Shown here piece after piece: positions 42,845-50,087 of a stretch of DNA of 64,000 bases. The DNA is taken from NCBI GenBank assembly GCA_963730365.1, contig CAVSRM010000003.1, positions 372,001 through 436,000 on the forward strand, in the 5' to 3' direction. Every line of letters starts with the position of its first letter. Position 1 is the first letter of the stretch. The notes beneath the pieces are model-generated. The model ran no database searches. It was given only the letters and a program-made list of their open reading frames with translations, and had not been told where the DNA came from. Position numbers and translations under genes: made by a program. The DNA is from Fodinibacter sp963730365 (GTDB lineage: Bacteria; Actinomycetota; Actinomycetes; Actinomycetales; Dermatophilaceae).

Positions 42845-42860
42845 TGTGATGCACATCACG
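42845..42860. promoter_or_regulatory. CRP/GlxR-like site
   Basis: TGTGATGCACATCACG: a TGTGA-N6-TCACA type dyad, with a perfect GTGATG/CATCAC core. It sits between the divergent rbpA promoter and the MFS promoter, about 75 bases before the latter's hexamer. Confidence 0.55.
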
Positions 42861-42934
42861 TTTACTGGGAACTTGGCGTGAGTATGCGTCCTCATTTTGC
42901 GCGGTTCGCTGTTCCCAAGGGTAGGTGGGCTCGC

Positions 42935-42940
42935 TAGCGT
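42935..42940 (+). promoter_or_regulatory. Leaderless-type -10 for MFS gene
   Basis: TAGCGT, seven bases before the GTG at 42948. Confidence 0.55.
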
Positions 42941-42947
42941 CACCCCC

Positions 42948-44300
42948 GTGACGACCACACCGCCTGCCACAGATGTCCCGGGGCCCACCGCTCTGGACAA
43001 CGCTCCGCCGACATCGAAGCGCCGGGTGGTGGCGTGGGCCATGTGGGACTGGGGCGCGCAGCCGTTCAACACGGTCATCACGACCTTCGTCTTCGCCGTG
43101 TACATCACGAGCGAGAGCTTCGGGAACACCAACGCCACCTCCACGGCCCTGGCGATCTCGACGGCGCTGGCCGGGTTGTTCGTTGCCGTGCTGGCCCCGG
43201 TGCTCGGCCAGAACTCCGACCGGTCCGGCAAGACGGTGCGCAACCTGCGACTCCAGACCTGGCTGCTCGCGGCCCTGTCGGCATCGCTGTTCTTCGTCCG
43301 CCCGGAGCCGGCCTTCCTGTGGCTCGGGCTGGGCCTGCTGGCCGTGGGGTCCGTGGTCTCCGAGATCGCAGGAGTCAACTACAACGCGACGATCGAGCAG
43401 GTCGCCGGTCCGCGCACGGTCGGGCGGGTGTCCGGGTTCGGCTGGGGGATGGGGTACCTCGGCGGCATCCTCGTGCTCCTCCTCATCTATTTCCTGTTCA
43501 TCCAGCCCGACGTCGGCCTCTTCGGCATCACTGACGACGCCGCGCTCGACATCCGCGTGTCGATGCTGGTCTGCGGGATCTGGACCCTCGTCTTCACGAT
43601 CCCCGCGTTCCTCCTCCTGCGCGATCGCGAGCGGCCCCGAGCCCCAAGGGTGGGAGTCGCGATGTCCTACCGCCTGGTGTGGCGCTCCATACGCGCCCTG
43701 TGGGGCACCTCGAGGGACACGGTGTACTTCCTGCTCGCCTCCGCCCTCTACCGCGACGGGCTCGCCGGAGTCTTCGCCTTCGGGGCCATCCTGGCCGCCG
43801 GGACCTTCGGGATGTCAGCCGGTGACGTCATCATCTTCGGCGCGGCCGCCAACATCGTCGCCGGACTGGCGACGATGGCGTTCGGGCTGCTGGACGACCG
43901 GATCGGTCCCAAGCGGGTCATCCTCATCTCGCTCGGGTCCCTCGTCGTGCTCGGCATCGCGATCTTCGTCCTGCACGACGGCGGCACGGCCACCTTCTGG
44001 GTCCTCGGTCTGCTCATGACCGTCTTCGTGGGGCCTGCGCAGGCGGCGTCACGCAGCTTCCTCGCACGGCTCATCCCCGAGGGCAAGTCGGGTGAGATCT
44101 TCGGGCTCTACGCGACGACGGGGCGCGTCGTGTCCTTCCTCTCGCCGCTGGCCTTCGGCGGCTTCATCGCCGTCGGGGCACTGCTGACCGGCGCGGAGAA
44201 CACGCAGTACTGGGGAATCCTCGGCATCGTGCTCATCCTCGCGGCGGGGTTCGCCGTGATGCTGCCGGTGAAGGAGCACACCGAGCACCGCATGGGCTGA
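42948..44300 (+). CDS. UMF1/Atg22-like major facilitator transporter
   Basis: 450 residues with 12 predicted membrane helices. The opening AMWDWGAQPFNTVITTFVFAVYI and the GVNYNATIEQVAGPRTVGRVSGFGWGMGYLGGI region (given here in pieces: NYNATI, VSGFGWGMGYLGG) are typical of the UMF1 family. Substrate unknown; relatives in yeast export amino acids from the vacuole. GTG 42948 is preferred for its TAGCGT; a TTG at 42897 would add 17 residues of poor quality. A CRP-like dyad upstream hints at catabolite-type control. Convergent with the peptidase gene. Confidence 0.88.
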   Translation: MTTTPPATDVPGPTALDNAPPTSKRRVVAWAMWDWGAQPFNTVITTFVFAVYITSESFGNTNATSTALAISTALAGLFVAVLAPVLGQNSDRSGKTVRNLRLQTWLLAALSASLFFVRPEPAFLWLGLGLLAVGSVVSEIAGVNYNATIEQVAGPRTVGRVSGFGWGMGYLGGILVLLLIYFLFIQPDVGLFGITDDAALDIRVSMLVCGIWTLVFTIPAFLLLRDRERPRAPRVGVAMSYRLVWRSIRALWGTSRDTVYFLLASALYRDGLAGVFAFGAILAAGTFGMSAGDVIIFGAAANIVAGLATMAFGLLDDRIGPKRVILISLGSLVVLGIAIFVLHDGGTATFWVLGLLMTVFVGPAQAASRSFLARLIPEGKSGEIFGLYATTGRVVSFLSPLAFGGFIAVGALLTGAENTQYWGILGIVLILAAGFAVMLPVKEHTEHRMG

Positions 44301-44324
44301 GGCGAGCACCGCATGCCAGGGAGT

Positions 44325-44345
44325 GCGGCCGCCACGTGCGGCCGC
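44325..44345. terminator. Terminator between MFS gene and peptidase
   Basis: Two GCGGCCGC blocks separated by CACGT; since each is its own reverse complement they pair into an eight-base all-GC stem in both directions. Confidence 0.65.
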
Positions 44346-44354
44346 CCGAGGGAC

Positions 44355-45776
44355 TCAGCCGGCGAACTCGAAGTGCCAGGGCTCGGGAAGACGCCCGTCT
44401 GCGGCCGCCCACGACGGGTGGAACCAGCCGTACAGCGGCGCGTTCTGGCGCATCCACCGGTGCGCCGCCGAGCCGAAGTCCTGCACCCCGCCGCACAGGT
44501 CGAGCGCTCGGCCCAGGCCGTGCTTGCTCGTGCCGGGCGTTGCCGCGAAGCGCCCCCGCGTGGCCTTCACCGAGAACTGCTCCGGAAGGGACCGGTAGGA
44601 GTCGGTGACGCACAGCGGGCTGCCGGTCTGCGCGGCATAGGCCTTGCTCAGGGCATTGAAGGAGGCAGCGGCATCGGGGGCGAGGCTCTCACCCGGCGCC
44701 TCCCACAGCGGGCACAGTGCGCTGGCGGGGACCATCCCGTTGGGGTACACCCCGTTGTCCTCGCTGCACGGCTTCCCGATCGACGTGGTGTCGACGCTGG
44801 CGGCGGAGAGGGCGTCGCGCAGCCGCTCCGCCGCGGCCTGGGCCTCGTCGGTGCGCGCCCCGACGAGGAAGCTCGCCACGGGACCCGCCTTCTCGACCTC
44901 CTCGACCTGCAGGACGCGCAACTCACCGACCCGCTCCCGCTGGGCCCGGACCACGGTGTCGAGGGCCTTCTTGTCCTTCTCGATCGCGCTCGTTGCTGAT
45001 GCCGCGCGAACCTCGGCGGCATCGGCCGAGGTGCTCAGCCGCACCTGTTCGGCGGTGATCACCTTGACGTCGGCGAGGGCGCGCGTGCGCTGCTCCGTGA
45101 GGTAGGAGAGGTCACCGAGGGGATCGCTGACCTCATCGGGGTCCGCGGACATCGCCTCGAGCATCCCGCTCAGGTCGGAGTCGCCACCGCCGCCGGCGTA
45201 GACGGAGAACACCCAGTCGCGCAGGACCTGGCGGGCGGTAGCCAGCCGTTCCTCGAGGACGGCGAGGTCGGAGCGGGCTTGAGCCGCCTCCTCGCTGGCC
45301 GCGCGCTCGGTCTCGCGGGCCGCCGACAGCGACTCCAGGAGGGCGTTGGACTCATCGGCGAGACGGTCCATCTCCCGGGTGGCCGCTGCGACCGCACTGT
45401 TCGACTCGGCGAGGGCCGCCGAGATGCGCTCCGCCTCGGCGATCTGGGCCGCCAGGACGGCACCCGACAGCGGCTCAGGGTCAGTGACCTCCGGATGCGA
45501 GCTCTCGGTGCGCGGGCCGTTGGGCTGCGGGGTCGACCCCGACGTCGTGCTGGGGGAGGGGCTGGGGCTGGGGCTGGGGCTGCTCCTGGTCGGCGTGGGC
45601 GTTGCGGTCGGGACAGGCGTGGGCGTGGGCGTGGGGGCGGCCGAACTCGGGGAGACGGACGGCGTCGGCGTGGGTGTCGGAGTCTCCGCCGCGAGGGAGG
45701 ACGGGGCAAGGGTGGCCAGGAGAGCCGCCGAGAGGGCAGCAGTCATCCCCGCGCGCATGCCACGTGCCAAGCGCAA
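44355..45776 (-). CDS. Exported D-Ala-D-Ala carboxypeptidase-like M15 peptidase with coiled-coil region
   Basis: Up to 473 residues. Signal peptide (core AALSAALLATLAPSSLAAE), then a ~60-residue Pro/Thr/Ser-rich linker of PTPTP and SPSPSP repeats, a long alanine/glutamate-rich coiled coil (about 100-310), and a VanY-type M15B domain with zinc motif SKHGLGRALD and PEPWHFEF at the end. It should cleave cell-wall peptides outside the cell; the coiled coil recalls FtsX-regulated hydrolases such as RipC and may place it under control of a membrane partner. TTG 45776 begins the longest frame; ATG 45758 is equally credible. Cysteines in the enzyme domain (PCSED, SALCPL, PLCVTD, DLCGG) could form disulfides. 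Confidence 0.88.
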   Translation of the reverse strand: MRLARGMRAGMTAALSAALLATLAPSSLAAETPTPTPTPSVSPSSAAPTPTPTPVPTATPTPTRSSPSPSPSPSPSTTSGSTPQPNGPRTESSHPEVTDPEPLSGAVLAAQIAEAERISAALAESNSAVAAATREMDRLADESNALLESLSAARETERAASEEAAQARSDLAVLEERLATARQVLRDWVFSVYAGGGGDSDLSGMLEAMSADPDEVSDPLGDLSYLTEQRTRALADVKVITAEQVRLSTSADAAEVRAASATSAIEKDKKALDTVVRAQRERVGELRVLQVEEVEKAGPVASFLVGARTDEAQAAAERLRDALSAASVDTTSIGKPCSEDNGVYPNGMVPASALCPLWEAPGESLAPDAAASFNALSKAYAAQTGSPLCVTDSYRSLPEQFSVKATRGRFAATPGTSKHGLGRALDLCGGVQDFGSAAHRWMRQNAPLYGWFHPSWAAADGRLPEPWHFEFAG

Positions 45777-45851
45777 GACCGATCTCGATTCGTGTGGACC
45801 TTCGCGGCCCGGACGGGCCAGGCATTCGCCCTGCAGCGCCTGCCGGGACCC

Positions 45852-45857
45852 AGCCTA
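45852..45857 (-). promoter_or_regulatory. Candidate -10 for the M15 peptidase
   Basis: TAGGCT on the minus strand, 75-95 bases before the possible starts. The remaining gap to 46029 shows no further structure that I can support. Confidence 0.35.
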
Positions 45858-46029
45858 GGCGCAATGCCCCGAGAGCGAGGTGTTTCTCTGCAACCAGACA
45901 TGCGTCGTCCACAGGAGCCCGGTCCTCTCGCCGGTGTCCACACCCGGCGTGACAGGTCTCGACGTCCCGCAGCCGGTCCGGGCACCGTGGTCGTGGCCCG
46001 GGACGGCCCGGCTCACCCGAGGAGAAACC

Positions 46030-46365
46030 ATGGATTATGTCAACTCGGCCCATGTCGTGGGGCGGGTCAGTGGGGTCACCGACCCTCGGGCGCTCCCCAG
46101 CGGGGACGTGGTCGTCACCGTGCGCGTGGTGGTGCCACGAGAGGCATCCGGTGGCCGCGTCCGACGCTCAGGGGTCGACACGATCGACGTCGCCTGCTGG
46201 ACCGCCGCTGCGCGCCGGGTGGCGGCGCGGCTCGGGGTCGGCGACTGCGTCGAGGTCGAGGGGCCCCTGCGGCGGCGGTTCTTTCGCGCCGGCGGGTCGG
46301 TGGCGAGTCGCTACGGGGTCGAGGCGCGCCGGCTCAGGCGTCGACGAGCGCCGGCCAGGTCATGA
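46030..46365 (+). CDS. Short single-strand-binding-like OB-fold protein
   Basis: 111 residues resembling the core of SSB: YVNSAHVVGRVSG at the start, VVTVRVVVPRE in the middle, and DTIDVACWTAAARRVAARLGVGDCVEVEGPLRRRFF. It has no disordered linker and no acidic DDDIPF-type tail; instead it ends in a very basic RRLRRRRAPARS. That tail suggests nucleic-acid binding without SSB's partner recruitment. GAGGAG at 46019-46024 supports the ATG. It may be an accessory SSB (competence- or repair-type) rather than the essential one. It overlaps the convergent DUF305 gene by six bases. Confidence 0.78.
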   Translation: MDYVNSAHVVGRVSGVTDPRALPSGDVVVTVRVVVPREASGGRVRRSGVDTIDVACWTAAARRVAARLGVGDCVEVEGPLRRRFFRAGGSVASRYGVEARRLRRRRAPARS

Positions 46366-47031
46366 CCGCTCGGCGAGCATCCGCTCCAGCAGCTCGATCT
46401 CCGTCGCCTGGGCGCGCGAGATGGCCCCGGCGAGGGCGCGGACCTCATCCGTGCGGGCGTCGTCCACGGCCGCGTCGGCCATGGCGACCCCACCCTCGTG
46501 ATGGTCGATCATCAGGCGGAGGAAGAGGCGCTCCGCCTCCACCCCGTCGGCCATCTCGAGAGCGTCCATCTGCTCGGGCGAGACCATGCCGGCCATGCGC
46601 CCGTCGGCATCGGTGTGCGCGGCGGCGTGCTCGCCCCCCACCCACGCCATCGGCGGACGGCTCGAGGTCTGCGGAAGGCCCCACGCCACCAGCCAGCCGT
46701 ACATCTGTCCGGCCTGCTGCTGCTGGCTGGTGAGGATGTCGTAGGCCACCGTGCGGACCTCCTCGTCGGACGTGCGGTCGCGCACGAGGAGCGACATCTC
46801 CACGGCCTGCTGGTGGTGGGTCTGCATGTCACGGGAGAAGCCCGCGTCGGCACCGAACTCCGAGGGCGGCGAGGTGCGGACCTGGACGACCCACAAGGTG
46901 GCGAGCACGCCGACGAGCAGGGCGGCGAGCACCGCGAGCCCGAGGGCGCCGTGGGTGAGAGCGCGTCCGGAGTTCTCCCGGGTCACGACGGGGTCGGCGA
47001 CCGGGGCCTCGTCGAGGTCGTCGGGATTCAC
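46360..47031 (-). CDS. DUF305 membrane-anchored protein
   Basis: 223 residues. An N-terminal cytoplasmic stretch, one membrane helix (HGALGLAVLAALLVGVLATLWVV broken at about residues 27-49), then an extracytoplasmic DUF305 four-helix domain. Hallmark histidine clusters THHQQAVEMS and IDHHEGGVAMAD are both present, as are a methionine-rich region around GRMAGMVSPEQM. Such proteins are found with copper/metal handling genes; ligand binding is inferred. GTG overlaps the upstream DUF3105 stop (GTGA), so they are cotranslated. Confidence 0.9.
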   Translation of the reverse strand: MNPDDLDEAPVADPVVTRENSGRALTHGALGLAVLAALLVGVLATLWVVQVRTSPPSEFGADAGFSRDMQTHHQQAVEMSLLVRDRTSDEEVRTVAYDILTSQQQQAGQMYGWLVAWGLPQTSSRPPMAWVGGEHAAAHTDADGRMAGMVSPEQMDALEMADGVEAERLFLRLMIDHHEGGVAMADAAVDDARTDEVRALAGAISRAQATEIELLERMLAERS

Positions 47032-47663
47032 GAGGAGGTGGGTGGCAGCTCACCGTCGCTGCCACCGGTGCAGGCCGCCCCCGGCTCGGGGGTCTGTGGC
47101 CCCTGGCGATAGGCCGAGATGAACTCCGCCAACCGGGGGTCCTCCGCTCCGGTCAGCTCGAGCTGGGTGCCCCAGGCGCTCGCCACGACGGGCGCCGGCA
47201 GGTCCTCATAGGGGGAGAGCACCATGTACGTGTCCGGGATCGAGTCCTCGAGGACCTGAACCTGGTCGGCGGGGAGGTCCGGGGAGTAGGTCACCCACAC
47301 GGCGCCGTGCTCGAGAGCGTGCACGGCGAGCTCGTCGGGGACCGGCGCGTCGTAGACCCCACAGTTGAGCCACGCCGGGTGGTGGTCGCCTCCCGCAGGG
47401 GGAGTCTGCTCGTAGCTGACAGCCTCGGTGGTGTGCTCGCTCGTGACGTCGAAGGTCGCCACGGCGTCGAGCGTCGGCCGTCCCGACACGTCACGCCAGA
47501 CCGTGAACCCCACCACGCCGGCGATGAGCAGCACCACGGTGGCGACCCCGCCGATGAGCAGGAACCGGGAGCGCCGTTCCTGCGCCTGCTGGGCACGGCG
47601 CATCTCCTCCACGCGCTCCTTGCTGGCCCGCGATCGCCCAGCGGGTCGGCTGTTCCTGCTCAC
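47028..47663 (-). CDS. DUF3105 membrane-anchored protein
   Basis: 211 residues: basic cytoplasmic N-terminus with a short coiled coil (SKERVEEMRRAQQAQERR), one membrane helix (FLLIGGVATVVLLIAGVVGFTVW around residues 34-56), and an extracytoplasmic DUF3105 domain with GGDHHPAWLNCGVYDAPVPDE and HALEHGAVWVTY. The conserved histidines and cysteine suggest metal binding; function unknown. AAGGAG stands five bases before the GTG at 47663. First gene of a pair with DUF305, a combination recurring in actinobacteria. Confidence 0.9.
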   Translation of the reverse strand: MSRNSRPAGRSRASKERVEEMRRAQQAQERRSRFLLIGGVATVVLLIAGVVGFTVWRDVSGRPTLDAVATFDVTSEHTTEAVSYEQTPPAGGDHHPAWLNCGVYDAPVPDELAVHALEHGAVWVTYSPDLPADQVQVLEDSIPDTYMVLSPYEDLPAPVVASAWGTQLELTGAEDPRLAEFISAYRQGPQTPEPGAACTGGSDGELPPTSS

Positions 47664-47883
47664 GTGCGCTCCTTGGTTCGGTGGTCTCGTCCGTGGCGCC
47701 TCGACGGCGCGTCAGCACCCCGACGGACCACCCCGGCAGTACCCGTCCATCGTCGCAGAGCGGCGAGAAGTTCCCGCGTCGTCGGGGTGCGGGTGGGAAC
47801 GGTTCCACGGGCCGACTCCGACGGACTCCCTGGGCAGACCCCGACTCCTGTCGAGCGTCGCCCACCCCGACCCAATAACGCCG

Positions 47884-47897
47884 ATAATCGACATTAT
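47884..47897. promoter_or_regulatory. AT-rich dyad upstream of the DUF3105-DUF305 operon
   Basis: ATAAT-CGAC-ATTAT, a perfect palindrome in an otherwise GC-rich 288-base gap (47664-47951) that contains no convincing gene. It could be an operator or part of a promoter for the DUF3105 operon. Confidence 0.4.
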
Positions 47898-47951
47898 GTC
47901 ACTCCAGCGATGAGCGAGCCCTGCCGCCCACTGCTCCCCGACCGGGGGGCC

Positions 47952-48758
47952 TCACTGGTCGCCGTACATCAACGACCCCGGGGTCGTCAGCACCTCGCCG
48001 GTCTCGAGCCAGGTCTTCAGACCCGAGAGGATCATCGGCCAGCCGCCGTAGAGCTCCGGCGGTGCGTCATCGGGAAGGTCGTCGTGGGTCAGCGTGAGCC
48101 GGCACGAGTCGCCGACCTGCTCGATGTCCCAGGTCACCCGAGTCGTGCCCTGCGCCTGCACCTCGTCGCTCCACGTCGTGACCAGCGATTGGACGAGACG
48201 CCGTGGCGGGTCCACGACGAGGTTCTCGCCGCGGCTCAGCTCACGGTCCGCTCGGGGGTGAGTCGTGGCGTAGGTGGACCCCGGGGTCCAGTCGGAGTGG
48301 ACGGAGGCACCGAACTGGTACCTCTCCCGGCTCGCTGGGTCGGTGATCGCGTGCCAGAGCCGTTCGGGGGTGGTGCGGATGTAGATCTCGAAGACCTTCT
48401 CCATGGTTGCCTCCAGGGTCCTCCTGAGCGCGGACAGGTCGCCCGCCCACGCTGCCGTGTACTTGGTGATCCAGCGGTCGTGCAGCAGGCGGATCGGCAC
48501 GGCGTTGAGGTGGTGGTGCTTCTCCCGGCCCGCTCGGCTGCTCACGACGAGTCCGGCCTCCTCGAGGATCACGAGGTGCTTGGCCACCGCCACCCTCGTC
48601 ATGTCGTGTCCGGACGTCAGCTTGGTGAGGGTCTGGCCGTCGGCGGCGAAGAGAGAGTCGAGCAGGGCTCGACGGGTGGGGTCGGCCAGTGCCCGGAACA
48701 CGGCGTCGACGGGTCCTGGCCGCTGCCCCTCCCCCGGTTCCGCAGCCCCGTCGGACAT
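47952..48758 (-). CDS. ArsR-type HTH fused to an SRPBCC/AHSA1 domain
   Basis: 268 residues. Residues ~12-100 are an ArsR winged helix (VFRALADPTRRALLDSLF, then MTRVAVAKHLVILEEAGLV and REKHHHLN). From ~125 on, an AHSA1/SRPBCC ligand-binding domain follows (FEIYIRTTPERLWHAITDPAS, GGWPMILSGLKTWLETGE). Usually these are separate adjacent genes; here one protein joins sensor and DNA binder. ATG 48758 has AAGGAG upstream; a GTG at 48821 would place coding sequence across the operator and is rejected. Autorepression through the palindrome in its own promoter is very likely. Ligand unknown, probably a small hydrophobic molecule. Confidence 0.92.
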   Translation of the reverse strand: MSDGAAEPGEGQRPGPVDAVFRALADPTRRALLDSLFAADGQTLTKLTSGHDMTRVAVAKHLVILEEAGLVVSSRAGREKHHHLNAVPIRLLHDRWITKYTAAWAGDLSALRRTLEATMEKVFEIYIRTTPERLWHAITDPASRERYQFGASVHSDWTPGSTYATTHPRADRELSRGENLVVDPPRRLVQSLVTTWSDEVQAQGTTRVTWDIEQVGDSCRLTLTHDDLPDDAPPELYGGWPMILSGLKTWLETGEVLTTPGSLMYGDQ

Positions 48759-48806
48759 GACGCCTGCTCCTTGTCGCCCCGGGGCCACCGCCGGCCCCGA
48801 TGGCTC

Positions 48807-48836
48807 ACTATAGGAAACCAATTGGTTTCCTGTCTA
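48807..48836 (-). promoter_or_regulatory. Promoter and operator of the ArsR-SRPBCC gene
   Basis: Minus strand: -35 TAGACA (48836-48831), an 18-base spacer, -10 TATAGT (48812-48807). The perfect 20-bp palindrome AGGAAACCAATTGGTTTCCT (48812-48831) fills the spacer, an ideal position for a repressor to block RNA polymerase. Confidence 0.8.
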
Positions 48837-48906
48837 GGCCGCGCGCCGGGATGGACCGCCGCGGCCACCCCTCGCACGCCAGCGGCGACCACCGACACGC
48901 CCGGCA

Positions 48907-48912
48907 TACCCT
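48907..48912 (+). promoter_or_regulatory. -10 for RNA methyltransferase gene
   Basis: TACCCT, nine bases before the ATG at 48922; very short or absent leader. Confidence 0.45.
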
Positions 48913-48921
48913 GTGCCCACC

Positions 48922-50055
48922 ATGCAGTGCGACTACTTCGATGCCGGCCGCTGCCGTTCGTGCACCCTCATGGGCACGCCGTATGCCGAGCAGCTGGCCG
49001 AGAAGGCGGCACGGGCCGTCCAGCGGCTCGCCGACGTCGCGCCCGGGCTCCACTGGCTGGAGCCGGGCCCCAGCGCCGAGTCCCACTACCGGAACAAGGC
49101 CAAGCTCGTCGTCGCCGGGGTCGCCGGTACGCCGACCTTCGGCATCCTCGACGAACGGGGCCGCGGCGTCGACCTCCAGCGGTGCGGCCTCTACGAGCCC
49201 GGGCTGGCCGCGATTTTCGAGCCCCTGCACCGCTTCGTGTCGCGCATCGGTATCGAGCCCTACGACGTCCCCGCCCGCCGGGGCGAGCTCAAGCACGTCA
49301 TCGCGACCCACTCCCCCAGGGGCGAGCACCTCATCCGCTTCGTCGTGCGCTCGGCGGAGTCGGTCGAGCTGCTGCGCGGCGAGGTTCCCGCCCTGCGGGC
49401 CACCCTGCCGTCCGCCAGGGTCGTGACGGCGAACGTCCTCCCCGAGCACAAGGCGGTCCTCGAAGGAGACCTCGAGGTGCCTCTGACCGACCAGGTGCTG
49501 CTGCCGATGCCCGTCGGGGACGTCACCCTCCTGCTCGGCCCACGCGCGTTCTTCCAGACCAACAGCCGCGTCGCAGCAGCCCTCTACCGCCAGGCCCGCG
49601 ACTGGGTCGACCTCGTGTCCCCGAGCACCGTGTGGGACCTGTACTGCGGTGTCGGCGGCTTCGCCCTCCACCTCGAGGCACCCGGCCGGCGCGTCGTGGG
49701 CGTGGAGACCTCCTCGTCCGCCGTCGAGGCAGCCCGCGCCGCTCACGCACTCACTGGGACGGAATCCCATACTGGCACAGTCGAGTTCGTCGTCGGGGAC
49801 GCCACGGCTGACTCACCCCCGGGGCCGGCTCCCGACCTCGTCGTGGTCAACCCGCCCCGACGGGGCATCGGTGCTGCCCTGGCCGACCGGATCGAGGCGT
49901 CGTCGGCCTCGCACGTCGTCTACTCGAGCTGCAACGTGGACTCACTGGCCCGAGACCTCGCCCGGATGCCGTCGTGGCACCCCCGTGAGGCGAGGCTCTT
50001 CGACATCTTCCCGCAGACCGCCCACCAGGAGGTGATGGTCCTCCTCCAGCGATGA
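48922..50055 (+). CDS. rlmC: 23S rRNA (uracil-C5)-methyltransferase, RlmC/TrmA family
   Basis: 377 residues. SAM-dependent enzyme that methylates uridine C5 in rRNA or tRNA. The N-terminus MQCDYFDAGRCRSC is nearly the E. coli RlmC pattern, with Cys3, Cys11 and Cys14 as iron-sulfur ligands; the fourth is probably Cys in LQRCGLYEPG. SAM motif WDLYCGVGGFALHL, NPPRRGIG, and the catalytic nucleophile in VYSSCNVDSLARDL follow. No TRAM domain, as in RlmC. ATG 48922 is preferred to GTG 48913, which abuts the promoter hexamer. Confidence 0.92.
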   Translation: MQCDYFDAGRCRSCTLMGTPYAEQLAEKAARAVQRLADVAPGLHWLEPGPSAESHYRNKAKLVVAGVAGTPTFGILDERGRGVDLQRCGLYEPGLAAIFEPLHRFVSRIGIEPYDVPARRGELKHVIATHSPRGEHLIRFVVRSAESVELLRGEVPALRATLPSARVVTANVLPEHKAVLEGDLEVPLTDQVLLPMPVGDVTLLLGPRAFFQTNSRVAAALYRQARDWVDLVSPSTVWDLYCGVGGFALHLEAPGRRVVGVETSSSAVEAARAAHALTGTESHTGTVEFVVGDATADSPPGPAPDLVVVNPPRRGIGAALADRIEASSASHVVYSSCNVDSLARDLARMPSWHPREARLFDIFPQTAHQEVMVLLQR

Positions 50056-50075
50056 CGGGCCGGGCGTGGGGCGCC

Positions 50076-50081
50076 TACGCT
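50076..50081 (+). promoter_or_regulatory. Leaderless-type -10 for DUF1028 gene
   Basis: TACGCT, six bases before the ATG at 50088. Confidence 0.55.
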
Positions 50082-50087
50082 CGCGTC

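Noticed and set aside
42897..42947. Extended N-terminus of the MFS protein from a TTG
   Set aside because: No ribosome site, poor residues, and a TAGCGT hexamer perfectly placed for GTG 42948 lies inside it.
47660..47875. 71-residue minus-strand frame overlapping the DUF3105 start
   Set aside because: Although it overlaps by GTGA, its codons show weak third-position GC and it contains the DUF3105 ribosome site; no family resemblance.
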